A stretch of 64,000 bases of DNA from Nematostella vectensis (GCF_932526225.1 NC_064035.1:19333969-19397968), one strand, 5' to 3'. Positions 37,601 through 48,302 are shown, counted from the stretch's first letter. Program-made: numbers and translations. Notes: a model not told the origin generated them from the letters alone.

Positions 37601-40600
37601 TGCACTATAGCCGATCGACCTAATGTTCGCTTAGGAAATATTATCAAGTAAGTGGTGTCAATGACATTTATAATAAAACGTTGCATTTATTATGTTCTAG
37701 TGGGGTTTAGCAACAAGCCATTCTCCGAACATTGATACTATGTTGTTAATGTGCTGGTGGTTCGACAGATAATTTCATATTTTGATTGTTTGTAGAGACG
37801 GGCGATTTGACGTCGTACAAGCAGCATGGCTTATCGATTGTATGGTGAGAGTTTTTATGCTATCTTTGTACTCAACATTTTCCCTATTTGGGGTGTTTGG
37901 CTAGAGAATCCTGTAAGAATAAATGAGATAGCATGAATAAAACAAGTGAATCAATGCAGTAACAAGGGGAATATGATAATTGGTGAATATAATTTTATTG
38001 CATTATATTACGTCATGTTTTTCTTCTATACTCACAGATGCCCTTTTTCTTATTTGCATCAACAAACGTTACATCTTTTGCTTAATATTTTCATAGTTAC
38101 CATTTCTCTTATCTAGAACCAGGCCAAGCTGCTGCCATGGCAACCTGCTCAGATGCTACATACGTCATCAGCAACAACCGCAAAGTTCCGAGAGGAGTAT
38201 GATCGCCATGGTGACAGCTTCACGTGTGATGCAACCGCGGATTCGCTAAAGACAGTTTTCCACAATATCGCCAATGTGAGTACGTCCTGTATTAGTCTTC
38301 TATTTGTGAGATTTAAAATGTAATGCCAACAGTCAATCAAACAGCTACCGTATGCAACGTATGTTCAAAATGGCCTCCTATAATGTAGAAAAATTCCCAA
38401 ACTTTGGACTCAGTGCTTTACCTTAGCTCAATTCGCAGCCACCCCAATCAAAACCTAGAGTATATAAAATATAAAGGATTTACAGTAGCTTTTAGCCTTT
38501 CTTTCAAACTCATTTTCGTCTTCTAACAAGAGATAACACGGATAAATGGTTCACCTTTTTCACATAGGATGACATTAGTATAACTGCAAAGGAGATTGCT
38601 GACATAGAGCAGCGGTATTTTCCCGCCAGCACACCCCACAACTTGTTCCGTACATGCAGGTAGGCAATGCAGCTAGCAACTTTCTTTGAATGCATTGGGT
38701 ATAGTCTATTTAAATTTTTTGGGGTATAGTCTATATAAATTTATTGGGTATAGCCTATATGATTGTATTGGGTATAGTCTATGTGAATGTAATGGGTATA
38801 GTCTATTTAAATTTTTTGGGGTATAGTCTATATAAATTTATTGGGTATAGCCTATATGATTGTATTGGGTATAGTCTATGTGAATGTATTGGGTATAGTC
38901 TATTTAAATTTTTTGGGGTATAGTCTATATAAATTTATTGGGTATAGCCTATATGATTGTATTGGGTATAGTCTATGTGAATGTATTGGGTATAGTCTAT
39001 ATGAATGTATTGGGTATAGTCTATATGATTGTATTGGGTATAGTCTATATGAATATATTGGGTATAGTCTATGTGAATGTATTGGGTATAGTCTATGTGA
39101 ATGTATTGGGTATAGTCTATGTGAATGTATTGGGTATAGTCTATATGAATGTATTGGGTATAGTCTATATGAATGTATTGGGTATAGTCTATATGAATAT
39201 ATTGGGTATAGTCTATGTGAATGTATTGGGTATAGTCTATGTGAATGTATTGGGTATAGTCTATGTGAATGTATTGGGTATAGTCTATATGAATGTATTG
39301 GGTATAGTCTATATGATTGTATTGGGTATAGTCTATATGATTGTATTGGGTATAGTCTATGTGAATGTATTGGGTATAGTCTATATGATTGTATTGGGTA
39401 TAGTCTATATGAATGTATTGGGTATAGTCTATATGAATGTATTGGGTATAGTCTATGTGAATGTATTGGGTATATTCTATATGAATATATTGGGTATAGT
39501 CTATGATTGTATTGGGTATAGTCTATGTGAATGTATTGGGTATAGTCTATGTGAATGTATTGGGTATAGTCTATGTGAATGTATTGGGTATAGTCTATGT
39601 GAATGTATTGGGTATAGTCTATATGAATGTATTGGGTATAGTCTATATGATTGTATTGGGTATAATCTATGTGAATGTATTGGGTATAGTCTATGTGAAT
39701 GTATTGGGTATAGTCTATATGAATGTATTGGGTATAGTCTATATAAATGTTTTGGGTATATTCTATATGAATGTTTTGGTTATAGTGTATATGATTGTAT
39801 TGGGTATAGTCTATGTGAATATATTGTGTTAAGTTTATATAAATGTATTGCGTATATTCTATATGAATGTATTGGATATAGTCTATATAAATTTATGGGG
39901 TATAGCCTATATGATTGTATAGGGTATAGTCTATATGAATATATTGGGTGTAGTCTATATGAATGTACTGGGTATAGTCTATTTATATACAGTGCTAAAT
40001 TTTAGTCCACATTTGCACATCGGTTCTTCATAATCCAAAACGAGCGCTCACTACTTCATGCATCAATAGGAAAAAGAGACAGTGGATAACCGGTATGTTT
40101 TTGTCATCTAGGGTCTACCTTGACAAGCTCAAAGATATTGATAACCCAGACACGGTAGGAATGGCTCAACCTCTCTTATTTTGTTAGTTTTTTTTTTTAA
40201 CCTCCAATACATCAAACCAATTTGAAGGCAATGTAATTTTCGATGTTTTGCTTTTCCGGCACTCTGTAATAAGTCAAATTACCACAGATAATTTTTTTGA
40301 GTGTTTTGAACATTTACCAACTTGTTCAATCTTTCTTGCAGGTGATCCCCGACTGTAGTCTAGAGCTGACAGCTCTTGAGCTTCGTTGCCATGGCGCCCA
40401 CATACAAGAGCGGTTTGACGAGACAGTGACACATGTGGTGTTTGATGACCGGTGGGTTGCTATGGTGATAAATAGAAAGGAAATTGCTGCACAGTAGAGG
40501 TGACAGTAGCGGATTTAGGGGGGTTTAGGGGGTCTAAACTCCCCCCCTTGTTCTGCCAGAAAGCTTCAACCCCCCATCGCACCAGCTTTCTCTCTGCCCC

Positions 40601-42848
40601 CGTTGCCTTCAACCCTCCATCGCACCAGCTTTCTCTCTGCCCCCGTTGCCTTCAACCCTACATCGTACCAGCTTTCTCTCCCTTTGCCCCCGTTGCCTTC
40701 AACCCACCTTCGCACCAGCTTTTTCTCCCTCCGCCCCTGTTTCCTTCAACCATCCATCGCACCAGCTTTCTCTCCCTCCGCCCCTGTTTCCTTCAACCCT
40801 CCATCGCACCAGCTTTCTCTCCATTTGCCCCCTTCACTTCAACCCTCTATCGCACCACCTTTCTCTCCCTCCGACCCCGTTGCCTTCAACCCTCCATCGC
40901 ACCAGCTTTCTCTCCCTCCGACCTCGTTGCCTTCAACCCTCCATCGCACCAGCTTTCTCTCCCTCCGCCCCTGTTTCCTTCAACCCTCCATCGCACCAGC
41001 TTTCTTTCCCTCCGACCCCGTTGCCTTCAACCCTCCATCGCACCAGCTTTCTCTCCCTCCGATACCGTTTCCTTCAGCCTACCTTCGCACCAGCTTTCTC
41101 TCCCTCCGCCCCCGTTGCCTTCAACCCTCCATCGCACCAGCTTTCTCTCCCACCGCCCATGTTGCCTTCAACCCTCAATCGAACCAGCTTTCTCTCCCTC
41201 TGCCCCCTTCCCTTCAACCCTCCATCGCACCAGCTTTCTCTTTGTCCCCGTTGCCTTCAACCCTCCATCGCACCAGCTTTCTCCCCCTTTGTCCCAGTTG
41301 CCTTTAACCCACCTTCGCACCAGCTTTTTCTACCTCCGCCCCTGTTTCCTTCAACACTCAATCGAACCAGCTTTCTCTCCCTCCGCCCCCTTCCCTTCAA
41401 CCCTCCATCGCACCAGCTTTCTCTCTGCCCCCGTTGCCTTCAACCCTCCATCGTACCAGCTTTCTCTCTGCCCCCGTTGCCTTCAACCCTCCATCGCACC
41501 AGCTTTCTCTCTTCCCCCGTTGCCTTCAACCCTCCATCGCACCAGCTTTCTCTCCCTTTGCCCCCGTTGCCTTCAACCCACCTTCGCACCAGCTTTTTCT
41601 CCCTCCGCCCCTGTTTCCTTCAACCCTCCATCGCACCAGCTTTCTCTCCCTCCGCCACTGTCTTTTTCTCCACAGCTGGAGAAAAAGCTGGTTCGATTGA
41701 GGGTTGAAGGAAACAGGGGCGGAGGTAGAAAAAGCTGGTGCGAAGGTGGGTTGAAGGCAACGGGGGCAAAGGGAGAGAAAGCTGGTGCGATGGAGGGTTG
41801 AAGGCAACGGGGGAAGAGAGAAAGCTGGTGCGATGGAGGGTTGAAGGCAACGGGGGCAGAGAGAAAGCTGGTGCGATGGAGGGTTGAAGGCAACGGGGGC
41901 AGAGAGAAAGCTGGTGCGATGGAGGGTTGAAGGGAAGGGGGCGGAGGGAGAGAAAGCTGGTTCGATTGAGGGTTGAAGGAAACAGGGGCGGAGGTAGAAA
42001 AAGCTGGTGCGAAGGTGGGTTGAAGGCAACGGGGGCAAAGGGAGAGAAAGCTGGTGCGATGGAGGGTTGAAGGCAACGGGGGCAGAGAGAAAGCTGGTGC
42101 GATGGTGGGTTGAAGGCAACGGGGGCAGAGAGAAAGCTGGTGCGATGGAGGGTTGAAGGCAACGGGGACAGAGAGAAAGCTGGTGCGATGGAGGGTTGAA
42201 GGGAAGGGGGCGGAGGGAGAGAAAGCTGGTTCGATGGAGGGTTGAAGGCAACATGGGCGGTGGGAGAGAAAGCTGGTGCGATGGAGGGTTGAAGGCAACG
42301 GGGGCGGAGGGAGAGAAAGCTGGTGCGAAGGTAGGTTGAAGGAAACGGTATCGGAGGGAGAGAAAGCTGGTGCGATGAAGGGTTGAAGGCAACGGGGTCG
42401 GAGGGAAAGAAAGCTGGTGCGATGGAGGGTTGAAGGAAACAGGGGCGGAGGGAGAGAAAGCTGGTGCGATGGAGGGTTGAAGGCAACGAGGTCGGAGGGA
42501 GAGAAAGCTGGTGCGATGGAGGGTTGAAGGCAACGGGGTCGGAGGGAGAGAAAGCTGGTGCGATGGAGGGTTGAAGGCAACGGGGGCGGAGGGAGAGAAA
42601 GCTGGTGCGATGGACGGGAGTAGAAAGAGAAGTGATTTGACTCTACTCTGTGCGTTTAACATTGACATATATTTGTGCTTTTGCTCATTAGAGATTTGTC
42701 AAGATTACCGACATACCAGCAAATAATGCGAAATCGACCGAAGAAACACCACTTCGTCACAGAGAGTTGGGTAACGCAATCAATTGGCAACGAGAGAATC
42801 TTGTCCGAAAGGCAATTTGCACCTCGAGCGTATACTTCAGCTAGCTAG
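25632..42848 (+). CDS. LIG4: DNA ligase IV, 29 exons, 924 residues
   Basis: ATP-dependent ligase that seals double-strand breaks in non-homologous end joining, in complex with XRCC4. Exons end to end: 25632-25808, 26833-27012, 27610-27677, 28113-28236, 29713-29739, 29897-29989, 30398-30502, 30798-30904, 31493-31573, 31948-32013, 32140-32189, 32509-32605, 32924-32983, 34014-34114, 34339-34391, 34478-34516, 34875-34970, 35527-35646, 36272-36351, 36648-36753, 37059-37214, 37353-37442, 37559-37647, 37796-37844, 38117-38275, 38568-38659, 40112-40154, 40342-40451, 42692-42848. The phases close perfectly and the length is close to human (911). The DNA-binding domain starts VASQVPF; motif I is KMDGER with adenylated Lys273, the human position; [14 protein letters not shown] and WLKIKPEY follow; then the OB fold (FPRLE), BRCT1 (LFEGKEFCI), the XRCC4-binding linker and BRCT2 ending with FVTESWV. 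Exons 5 (27 bp) and 16 (39 bp) are very small. Confidence 0.98.
28520..29523. mobile_element. 1-kb non-autonomous element flanked by TTAA, in LIG4 intron 4
   Basis: Both ends carry imperfect inverted repeats: TTAACCCATTGACTCCTG at the left and GAGGGGTCAATGTGTTAA at the right. TTAA at each edge fits a TTAA target-site duplication, as made by piggyBac or Kolobok elements. A related terminus (GCTGGTTGAGGGGTTAATGG) lies at about 14828-14847 in a tastin-like intron. The interior ORFs are not recognisable as a transposase. Confidence 0.6.
32235..32508. repeat. 33-bp minisatellite ending exactly at a LIG4 3' splice site
   Basis: About eight units of CTAAATATCCTTATTTTAGT plus TATCCTCAGTTCG abut exon 12. 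Each unit repeats the pyrimidine-rich acceptor TTATCCTCAG and the first exon bases TTCG, so the intron carries a row of near-copies of the real acceptor. Because 33 is a multiple of three, both strands show long meaningless ORFs. Confidence 0.92.
33165..33745 (+). repeat. Interspersed repeat family, copy in LIG4 intron 13
   Basis: Blocks such as CGATCAACCACTCCTTTATT, TATTTGCAAGAAAACTTT, GATGGAAATGGATTCTATGA and CATAAAATGGCGTCATTAC recur in the same order at about 63085-63310 in the MRL gene, and part of it inverted near 44700-44800. The middle of this copy is longer, so it has either been interrupted or is less truncated. Confidence 0.7.
35602..35870 (+). repeat. Tandem copies of the LIG4 exon 18 end with its 5' splice site
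   Basis: A 79-bp unit starts at CAGGCTAAACCCCCCAAGAG in the exon, includes ACACCAGGATTTAAG|GTATTA (exon end and donor), and is repeated at 35681 and 35760, with a partial fourth copy at 35838. Copies 2 and 3 keep GTATT or GTATC donors but sit inside intron 18, giving decoy donors downstream of the real one at 35647. Confidence 0.93.
38697..39985 (+). repeat. 24-bp minisatellite, about 50 copies, in LIG4 intron 26
   Basis: The unit is TATTGGGTATAGTCTATATG plus AATG, with GTGAATG and ATGATTG variants. It starts about 40 bp after the exon 26 donor. Since 24 is a multiple of three, long ORFs (up to 355 codons of eight-residue repeats) arise by construction. The array sits between the two parts of the BRCT linker coding sequence and must be spliced out. 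Confidence 0.96.
40560..42615. repeat. Large inverted repeat built of about 45-bp tandem units (LIG4 last intron)
   Basis: The left arm is an array of TTCAACCCTCCATCGCACCA plus GCTTTCTCTCCCTCCGCCCC units. From about 41675 the same array runs in reverse complement (TGGTGCGATGGAGGGTTGAA). The order of variant units in the right arm, read backwards, closely follows that of the left arm from about 40865 on, so this is a palindrome of roughly 1.8 kb with a centre near CTCCACAGCTGGAG at 41670-41684; extra units extend the left arm. Long ORFs on both strands (up to 433 codons) are by-products. Confidence 0.95.
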
Positions 42849-43036
42849 TGCAGCATAGTGTGCATATTGCATATACATAGAAAAAATAAAGGAACCTCCC
42901 CAGGCTGAACATATATCGCTGAATAATTTGTAAATTCATCATCCTTCAAAATAAATTTTAAAATTATTTTAGTTTTTTTTTATATATAGAGGGTTTTACA
43001 TTAAATCTTAGGGAAGTTTAATTTAACTGCGGAACT
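42849..43036. terminator. Convergent 3' interval between LIG4 and the P450
   Basis: Only 188 bp lie between the LIG4 stop and the P450 stop, so the two transcripts must end here or overlap. LIG4 has AATAAA at 42885-42890. On the opposite strand an ATTAAA about 20 nt past the P450 stop (plus-strand TTTAAT near 43018) may serve it. The interval is A+T-rich. Confidence 0.65.
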
Positions 43037-43807
43037 TTAATTCCGTTTGTTTATCTTGAAGTAGATGCGCCTTGGGGCGTAGCTTATCTTCACCTCTGCC
43101 TTTAAAGGCAAATCCTCGCAGAGAGTAAACGTGAAGTGTTTGAGAAGCAGTGCTAGAATTCCCTTCATTTCCACCATGGCCGATGGTAAACCAATGCAAC
43201 GTCTTGCCCCGCCGCCAAATGGAGTATACCGGAAACCGGTACCAGTAGAAGGGTCTTCCCAGCGCGAGGGGTCGAACTTCTCTGGGTGTGGCCAGACGCT
43301 GGTCGAATGATGGACCCCGTACGTATTAAGGAGGATCACCGAACCTTTAGGGATGTCATAACCTAGACGAAGAATAAATACAGCATCATCCAACTTTATT
43401 TAGGGGTGTTATATTCATGACGGAGAAGAAATGCATCCAGAGACTTTTGGCATGGTTTAACCTAGACGGAGAAGATAAAAATCCAGAGCACTGAAAGCAA
43501 TACTGTTGATTTTCACACGCTCCGCAAAATAACCTTAATTGACCGGAATATTTAACTCACCACCTAAGTTTAAGGCTTCTGCCTCTACCACTTTATTATA
43601 ACCTTTTTATAACGTTATGACTGATGGGTGATTTACCATCATCCCCTAGCTTGATAGATCGTTTCGATATGATTTGATCACCTGGTTATTTGTGTCACAC
43701 CTCGCTCAGAATGTTTAGACGCTACTATTAAAATCTTTTTTTAAACCTCATCCTAGCTTGATAACTATAGCCAGGGCCGTAGCCAGTATGAGGCAAGTGA
43801 GGTACTC

Positions 43808-43985
43808 GCCTCGGTAAAATTTTGATGTTTAGTGTTTCACAATTGAAAATTATTTGTTGGATTTATCATCCAGTGGCTAACTCTGCCTCGGTAAAATTTT
43901 GATGTTTAGTGTTTCACAATTGAAAAGTATTTGTTGGATTTATCATCCAGTGGCTAACTTTGCCTCGGTAAAATTTAGATTCTTG
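43808..43985. repeat. 77-bp tandem duplication in P450 intron 5
   Basis: GCCTCGGTAAAATTTTGATG begins units at 43808 and 43885, and a truncated third copy begins at 43962. The unit continues with TTTAGTGTTTCACAATTGAA and ATCATCCAGTGGCTAACT. The two full copies are nearly identical. Confidence 0.92.
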
Positions 43986-44689
43986 TTACAGGCCTAATAA
44001 TTTGATATCTATTGTCACTCACTATTTGATTACTTTTTTCTTTACCCGCAAGCTTTACCTATTGTCGCTATGACACATTGACGGTCTCTTCTCAAAGTGA
44101 AATTGAAGCTGGCTTGTTGCTCCACTCACCTCCCAGCTTCGTAGCTTTAGTGGCCCCGCGGAAGAAAGCCAGTCCGACGGGGGTCATCCGTTGGGACTCT
44201 TTGATGCACTTATTCAGGTATTCCAGTTCGTTATGACCATCAAGCGTGACATCAGCAGATGGAAGGAGTGAGTCCAATTCCTCCTGCAAGCGGGACTGTG
44301 CTTTAGGATGCGATGCTGAAGTAGTAAAAATTCAGATAGTCTGTATAGAACCACAATATGGTGATATTCTACAAATGCAGTCCTAAGAATTTGTGATGTA
44401 AATGCAGAGTAGCCCAGTGTTACACTTCAGATGCGGACTACCCTTTGCAGCATTTATTATTATTTTTATTTTCGTCATTCTGTTGTCTCTTTGCCAGATT
44501 TGCCAAGCAGCGCATAATAATTCGTACGATTTCAAATGCTAAATCCATCAAAATACCGGAATGTCAAGATGCCTGATTTTTTTTCTGCTGAGGATAGGTT
44601 TAGGATACGTGAAGATTGACAGATATTCAGAAGAGATTCCCACTCCAATTTAAGTAATCTGCTTCTAGGTATTCCTCAAACACTTGATT

Positions 44690-44900
44690 TACCTTTAAAC
44701 AGCCTGTCAGTCGCCATTTTGTCATCCTAGCAAAGTGTGAAAAAGCATCCATTTCCATCGGCTAATTTGGGAAAGCCAATGCTATATTTTCGATGGAATT
44801 TAGTAAATAAAATATTAAACTTTGTTTTTAGATGGTTGTTTCAAGATTTTAACACATTATGTGCCTTTCAATATTAAACGAAAACAATAAAGGTGTGGCT
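44690..44900 (-). repeat. Inverted fragment of the 33165/63085 repeat family
   Basis: GAAAAAGCATCCATTTCCATC at about 44739 is the reverse complement of the GATGGAAATGGATGCTT core seen at 63239, with a GCCATTTTGTC-like neighbour. The match is short. Confidence 0.45.
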
Positions 44901-45207
44901 GACATGGGCAATGGTATGTTTACAAAAAAAACGTCAAAATACTCACACGAATGAGGTCCGACAATTAGTCTGATACTTCATAGTTAAGTATTGAAAGTGC
45001 CTCGCTAAAAAAAGGCGATCGGAATGGATGCTTTGGGTGACTTAGGGTTGTGTACGGAAGTGTGAAATGATAGAGAAGAAAAAGCAGGCGAGGATCCAGA
45101 TCTATCTGCCCCTGTTTCCGTAAACAGGTCAAAATGTTGAGTACGTTGAGTGTGGGCTGCATGACTTCATTCTGTTAATCGAGGCGGCAGTGTTCAACGC
45201 TTTTTTT

Positions 45208-45323
45208 GCATCCTCGGGGACCCAGGGCTTCGCGAAGATCGGGCACACAGGGAGCGCGCGAGAAAGAACTTAGTTCTCGCGCTCCCTGTGTGCCCCATCT
45301 CCGCGACGCCCTGGGTCCCCGAG
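45208..45323. mobile_element. Palindromic MITE-like element, full copy
   Basis: It starts GCATCCTCGGGGACCCAGGG and ends GCCCTGGGTCCCCGAG, with a second inner palindrome (AGCGCGCGAGAAAGAAC and its near reverse complement GTTCTCGCGCT). AACGCTTTTTTT lies on both sides, probably a target-site duplication. The left half is nearly identical to the sequence inserted in P450 exon 2. It is GC-rich and clearly foreign to the surrounding intron. Confidence 0.8.
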
Positions 45324-45829
45324 AACGCTTTTTTTCGTAAACACAGGTCAGAATTTTTTCCTCGATCCGCGCCTAAGTAGTCACCTGTCCCTTACCCACG
45401 TGGTACATATCCCATAAACCCACCTGTCCATTACCCCATGTGGTACATATCCCATGTAGCCACTTGTCCCTTACCTATGTGGTAGAGAAACCAACAAAGT
45501 GACGAAGCTGTCGTCTCAAATCCTCCAAAGATGAACGTGATGATTTCATTATGCACTTCTTGCTCGGATAACTTGTATCTGGACTCTGGGTCCGTGGCAG
45601 AGAAAAGAAGAGACAATAAGTCCCTCCTGGCCCGTGTGCCTTCCTGGTCACTCAGTCGCTGCTGAATGATGGTACTGACTAGATCGTCCAGAACCTTTTG
45701 TTGCTTGGCTAGGTGGTACGCCTTGATCGGTGCCTGAGGGCCCAGAAGAATGGTATAGCATCCATGATGATATCACCAGCGTGATCCAGGAAGGCGTTGA
45801 TTGCCTAAACAAAAAGATAGTAGGCAAAA

Positions 45830-46435
45830 GCTAAACATTTCCATTTGACAAAAATATAGTAGCAAGCGGGACATTTCCATTTGAAAAAAAAAAGATCGCT
45901 GCAAGGTGGACATTCCCCTTTGACATAAAGATGGTAGCAAGCTAAACATGTCCATTTGACAAAAAGATAGTTGCAAGCTGGACCTTTCCATTTGACAAAA
46001 AGATGGTAGCAAGCGGGACCTTTTCAATTTCACACTGAAAATATAGTAGCAAGCTGGACATTTCCTTTTGACAAAAAGATGGTAGCAAGCTGGACATGTC
46101 CATTTGACAAAAAGATGGTAGCAAGCTGGACATTTCCTTTTGACAAAAAGATGGTAGCAAGCTGGACATTTCCTTTTGACAAATAGATGGTAGCAAGCTG
46201 GACATTTCCTTTTGACAAATAGATGGTAGCAAGCTGGACATTTCCTTTTGACAAATAGATGGTAGCAAGCTAAACATTTCCATTTGACAAATAGATGGTT
46301 GGCAAGCTGGACCTTTCCATTTGACAAAAAGATAGAAGGCAAGCTAAACATGTCCATTTGACAAAAAGAAAGTAGCAAGCTGGACATTTCCATTTGACAA
46401 AAAGATGGTGATGGTAGCAAGCAGGACATTTTCTA
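45830..46435. repeat. 36-bp minisatellite in P450 intron 3
   Basis: About 17 units of GGTAGCAAGCTGGACATTTC plus CATTTGACAAAAAGAT. The array begins about 25 bp from the exon 4 acceptor, and each unit repeats the pyrimidine tract of that acceptor (ATCTTTTTGT on the gene strand). Multiple-of-three length creates a 218-codon ORF of 12-residue repeats, which I reject as coding. Confidence 0.94.
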
Positions 46436-47428
46436 TTGAACCTTCTACTGGAGCCTATAGACCACGGAGTTGGTCGAATATCTATTATAAACTGATAGAG
46501 TAGAATGTATAGCGAACTAGAAGGTCAACAAATCAGAATGCAGCATTGATGATAGAGCAGTTGTGTGTTTTGAAGAAATAGCGTGATAAACTTTTAGTCA
46601 CAAACAAAGTTTTACCCGGCAGGTTGTACTATCTGGATTTTCCTGGACCTTGAGGTCATAACCGAATCCAACCAAACCAGATATGTCAACAGTTAGATTT
46701 TTAACTGCAGAGAACGCCTCTATCACGGAGCCAGGTTGTTGCAAACGCCATCTGTCAATCAACTTCCTCGTCTGCTGATTGGCTATATCTGCTGCGAATG
46801 TCATGTACGTTCTGTCGAAGAACGGGCTGATTAGACGACGGTGCTTTTTCCATAGATCCCCGCTCAGTCCCACCAGGGAGAATTGGCCAAGAACATTCTG
46901 GAAGAATCGAGCTGACACGGTGGCAACGTCAAAATTCCTTAAGGAGAGGAATGTTTTACTTATTTTCCGAGAGCTTATGCTACCTACCATGTCATGTCTA
47001 GATTGCGGGCGTAAATGTGAACACAAGGCCCGTGAAATATGCTGGGAAAAATAGTTGTCGGGTATATTGGGCTATGATCGTTTCGAAGCGGTAGCTTGGA
47101 ATTACTTTTAAAAGAAAAACAAATATTTAAAAAATCTGAAGACTTCTGAATACATATTACAATATACTTCAACATATTTGCTGCATAAACTTACTATACG
47201 GGGGCGTAGCAAGCATCGTCTAAAGGCAACTTATTTAAAGAAAAAAAGAAGAGTGGGCTCCTGTGTAGGGAAATCGCGGGGGAGGGATAATCAGAAGGAG
47301 TCAAGAGGGGCCAAGCACAGGAAACCCAGAGTAGCCACATTGGTCCACAAAATCACGCTTATGTCCATGCGGCTAGATATCTCTACCTGTCGTTCAGCAC
47401 TTTCCTGAAGAGTTCTGGCCGTCGTATG

Positions 47429-47498
47429 GCATCCTCGGGGACCCAGGGCTTCGCGAAGTTCGGGCACACAGGGAGCGCGCGAGAAAGAACTTAGTTCT
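47429..47498. mobile_element. 70-bp MITE half-copy inserted in P450 exon 2
   Basis: It runs from GCATCCTCGGGGACCCAGGG to AAAGAACTTAGTTCT and matches 45208-45277 nearly base for base. It separates two in-frame P450 segments, ending GLGLD and beginning IRRPELFRKVLND. Possible splice sites inside it do not give a matching phase. Confidence 0.88.
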
Positions 47499-48246
47499 TA
47501 CAGATCCAGCCCAAGGCCTGGTGGCCCAAGGCGCAAGCGGAACATGTCACCATACTCCTCATGGAGGGCAAACCATCGCAAGTGGACTTCTTCTGGCGTC
47601 TCGCGAAACACCGATACGTTACCAAAGAGCCAGTGAGGTCGGGGACCGGGACATTTGCGTGCCCCTTTCTGCGCCCTACATAGATGCGCAATATTAGAAG
47701 TGACGGTGTACATGACAGAAAAGAATACATGCCATAATTAGACGCGCAATATTTTAGAAGATTGATGGCAATTTCTACAAATTTATTCACCTTGATTTGT
47801 ACCTTGTTTTTTTTTTTAAATCATCCAACACTAAAGGCTATGTTACATCTGCTTCAATACTATCGACTATTATAGCCCTACGAGCGAAGCGCAATAGAAA
47901 TAGGGCGCACCGAGTTGGAGCGTTGTCCATTGTGCGGCTTTTATTTATGCATATCAACACTGAAGTCAACGAATGGAGAGCGATACACTAACACAAGAAG
48001 CCAACAACGTGCCCCTTTACTATCGATTTCCAGTTATGCTACACTGTTTATCTACAATGATGAGAATGCATTATCGTGAAGTATCAAAGATACTGCATGA
48101 GGTATGTTTGGCAACAGGTTCTGAACGCTATTTGGCACTTACCTTTTCACGTACCAATAATTTATAAGCCAGACCCCCAACGAAACCAGCACCGACCCAC
48201 AAATAGCCAAGCTGATCGTGACGGGGGAAAGTTTGTTAATCTCCAT

Positions 48247-48302
48247 AAGTGCCGTGCCGTGCCGTGCCGTGTCGTGACGTGTCGTGCCGTGCCGTGCCGT
48301 GC
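48247..48302. repeat. CGTGC pentanucleotide repeat just before the P450 ATG
   Basis: Mostly GCCGT units with a few GTCGT and GACGT variants, beginning right next to the start codon in the 5' UTR or promoter. Being G+C-rich and unstable, it could alter expression; that is inference. Confidence 0.9.

Larger units (their letters stand above)
43037..48246 (-). pseudogene. Microsomal cytochrome P450, probably disrupted
   Basis: Six exons: 48246-48143, 47675-47387, 46937-46616, 45804-45475, 44315-44130, 43362-43037. Exon 1 encodes a membrane anchor (INKLSPVTISLAICGSVLVS). Then come a proline-rich hinge (CPGPRPHWLFG), WKKHRR of helix C, the oxygen-binding I helix FGGFETT, ExxR as ESQR, FDPSRW, and the haem loop FGGGARRCIG. 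Two lesions stand out. In exon 2 a 70-bp repeat (47429-47498) splits the frame after RLRLGPPGLGLD and brings a TAA; without it the exon would be 219 bp, which fits both flanking phases. In exon 4 the frame slips by one base near 45733 between IPFFWAL and APIKAYHLAKQQ. Ignoring both, the length would be about 495 residues, normal for a P450. Either it is a young pseudogene or allele, or one lesion is an assembly error. The CYP family is not assignable by eye. Confidence 0.85.

Noticed and set aside
38841-40005. Long plus-strand ORFs (221 and 355 codons) of eight-residue repeats
   Set aside because: They are generated by the 24-bp minisatellite, occur in several frames and lie in a well-defined LIG4 intron between exons 26 and 27.
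40500-42668. Overlapping ORFs of 234-433 codons on both strands, Ser/Pro/Leu-rich
   Set aside because: They are by-products of tandem units in a palindrome; similar proteins appear in several frames and on both strands, which marks repeat translation and not genes.
45733-45776. A 43-bp intron that would remove the frame problem in P450 exon 4
   Set aside because: It has a donor-like GTGATA and an acceptor CCCTCAG, but the joined phase is wrong, and it would delete sequence that looks like real P450 protein.
45773-46429. 218-codon minus-strand ORF of 12-residue repeats next to P450 exon 4
   Set aside because: It is the 36-bp minisatellite in intron 3; the P450 exons join across it in phase.
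47429-47503. The MITE in P450 exon 2 acting as a neat intron (donor CT|GTAAGA)
   Set aside because: None of the AG sites in the element restores the reading phase with that donor; only removal of exactly 70 bp does.
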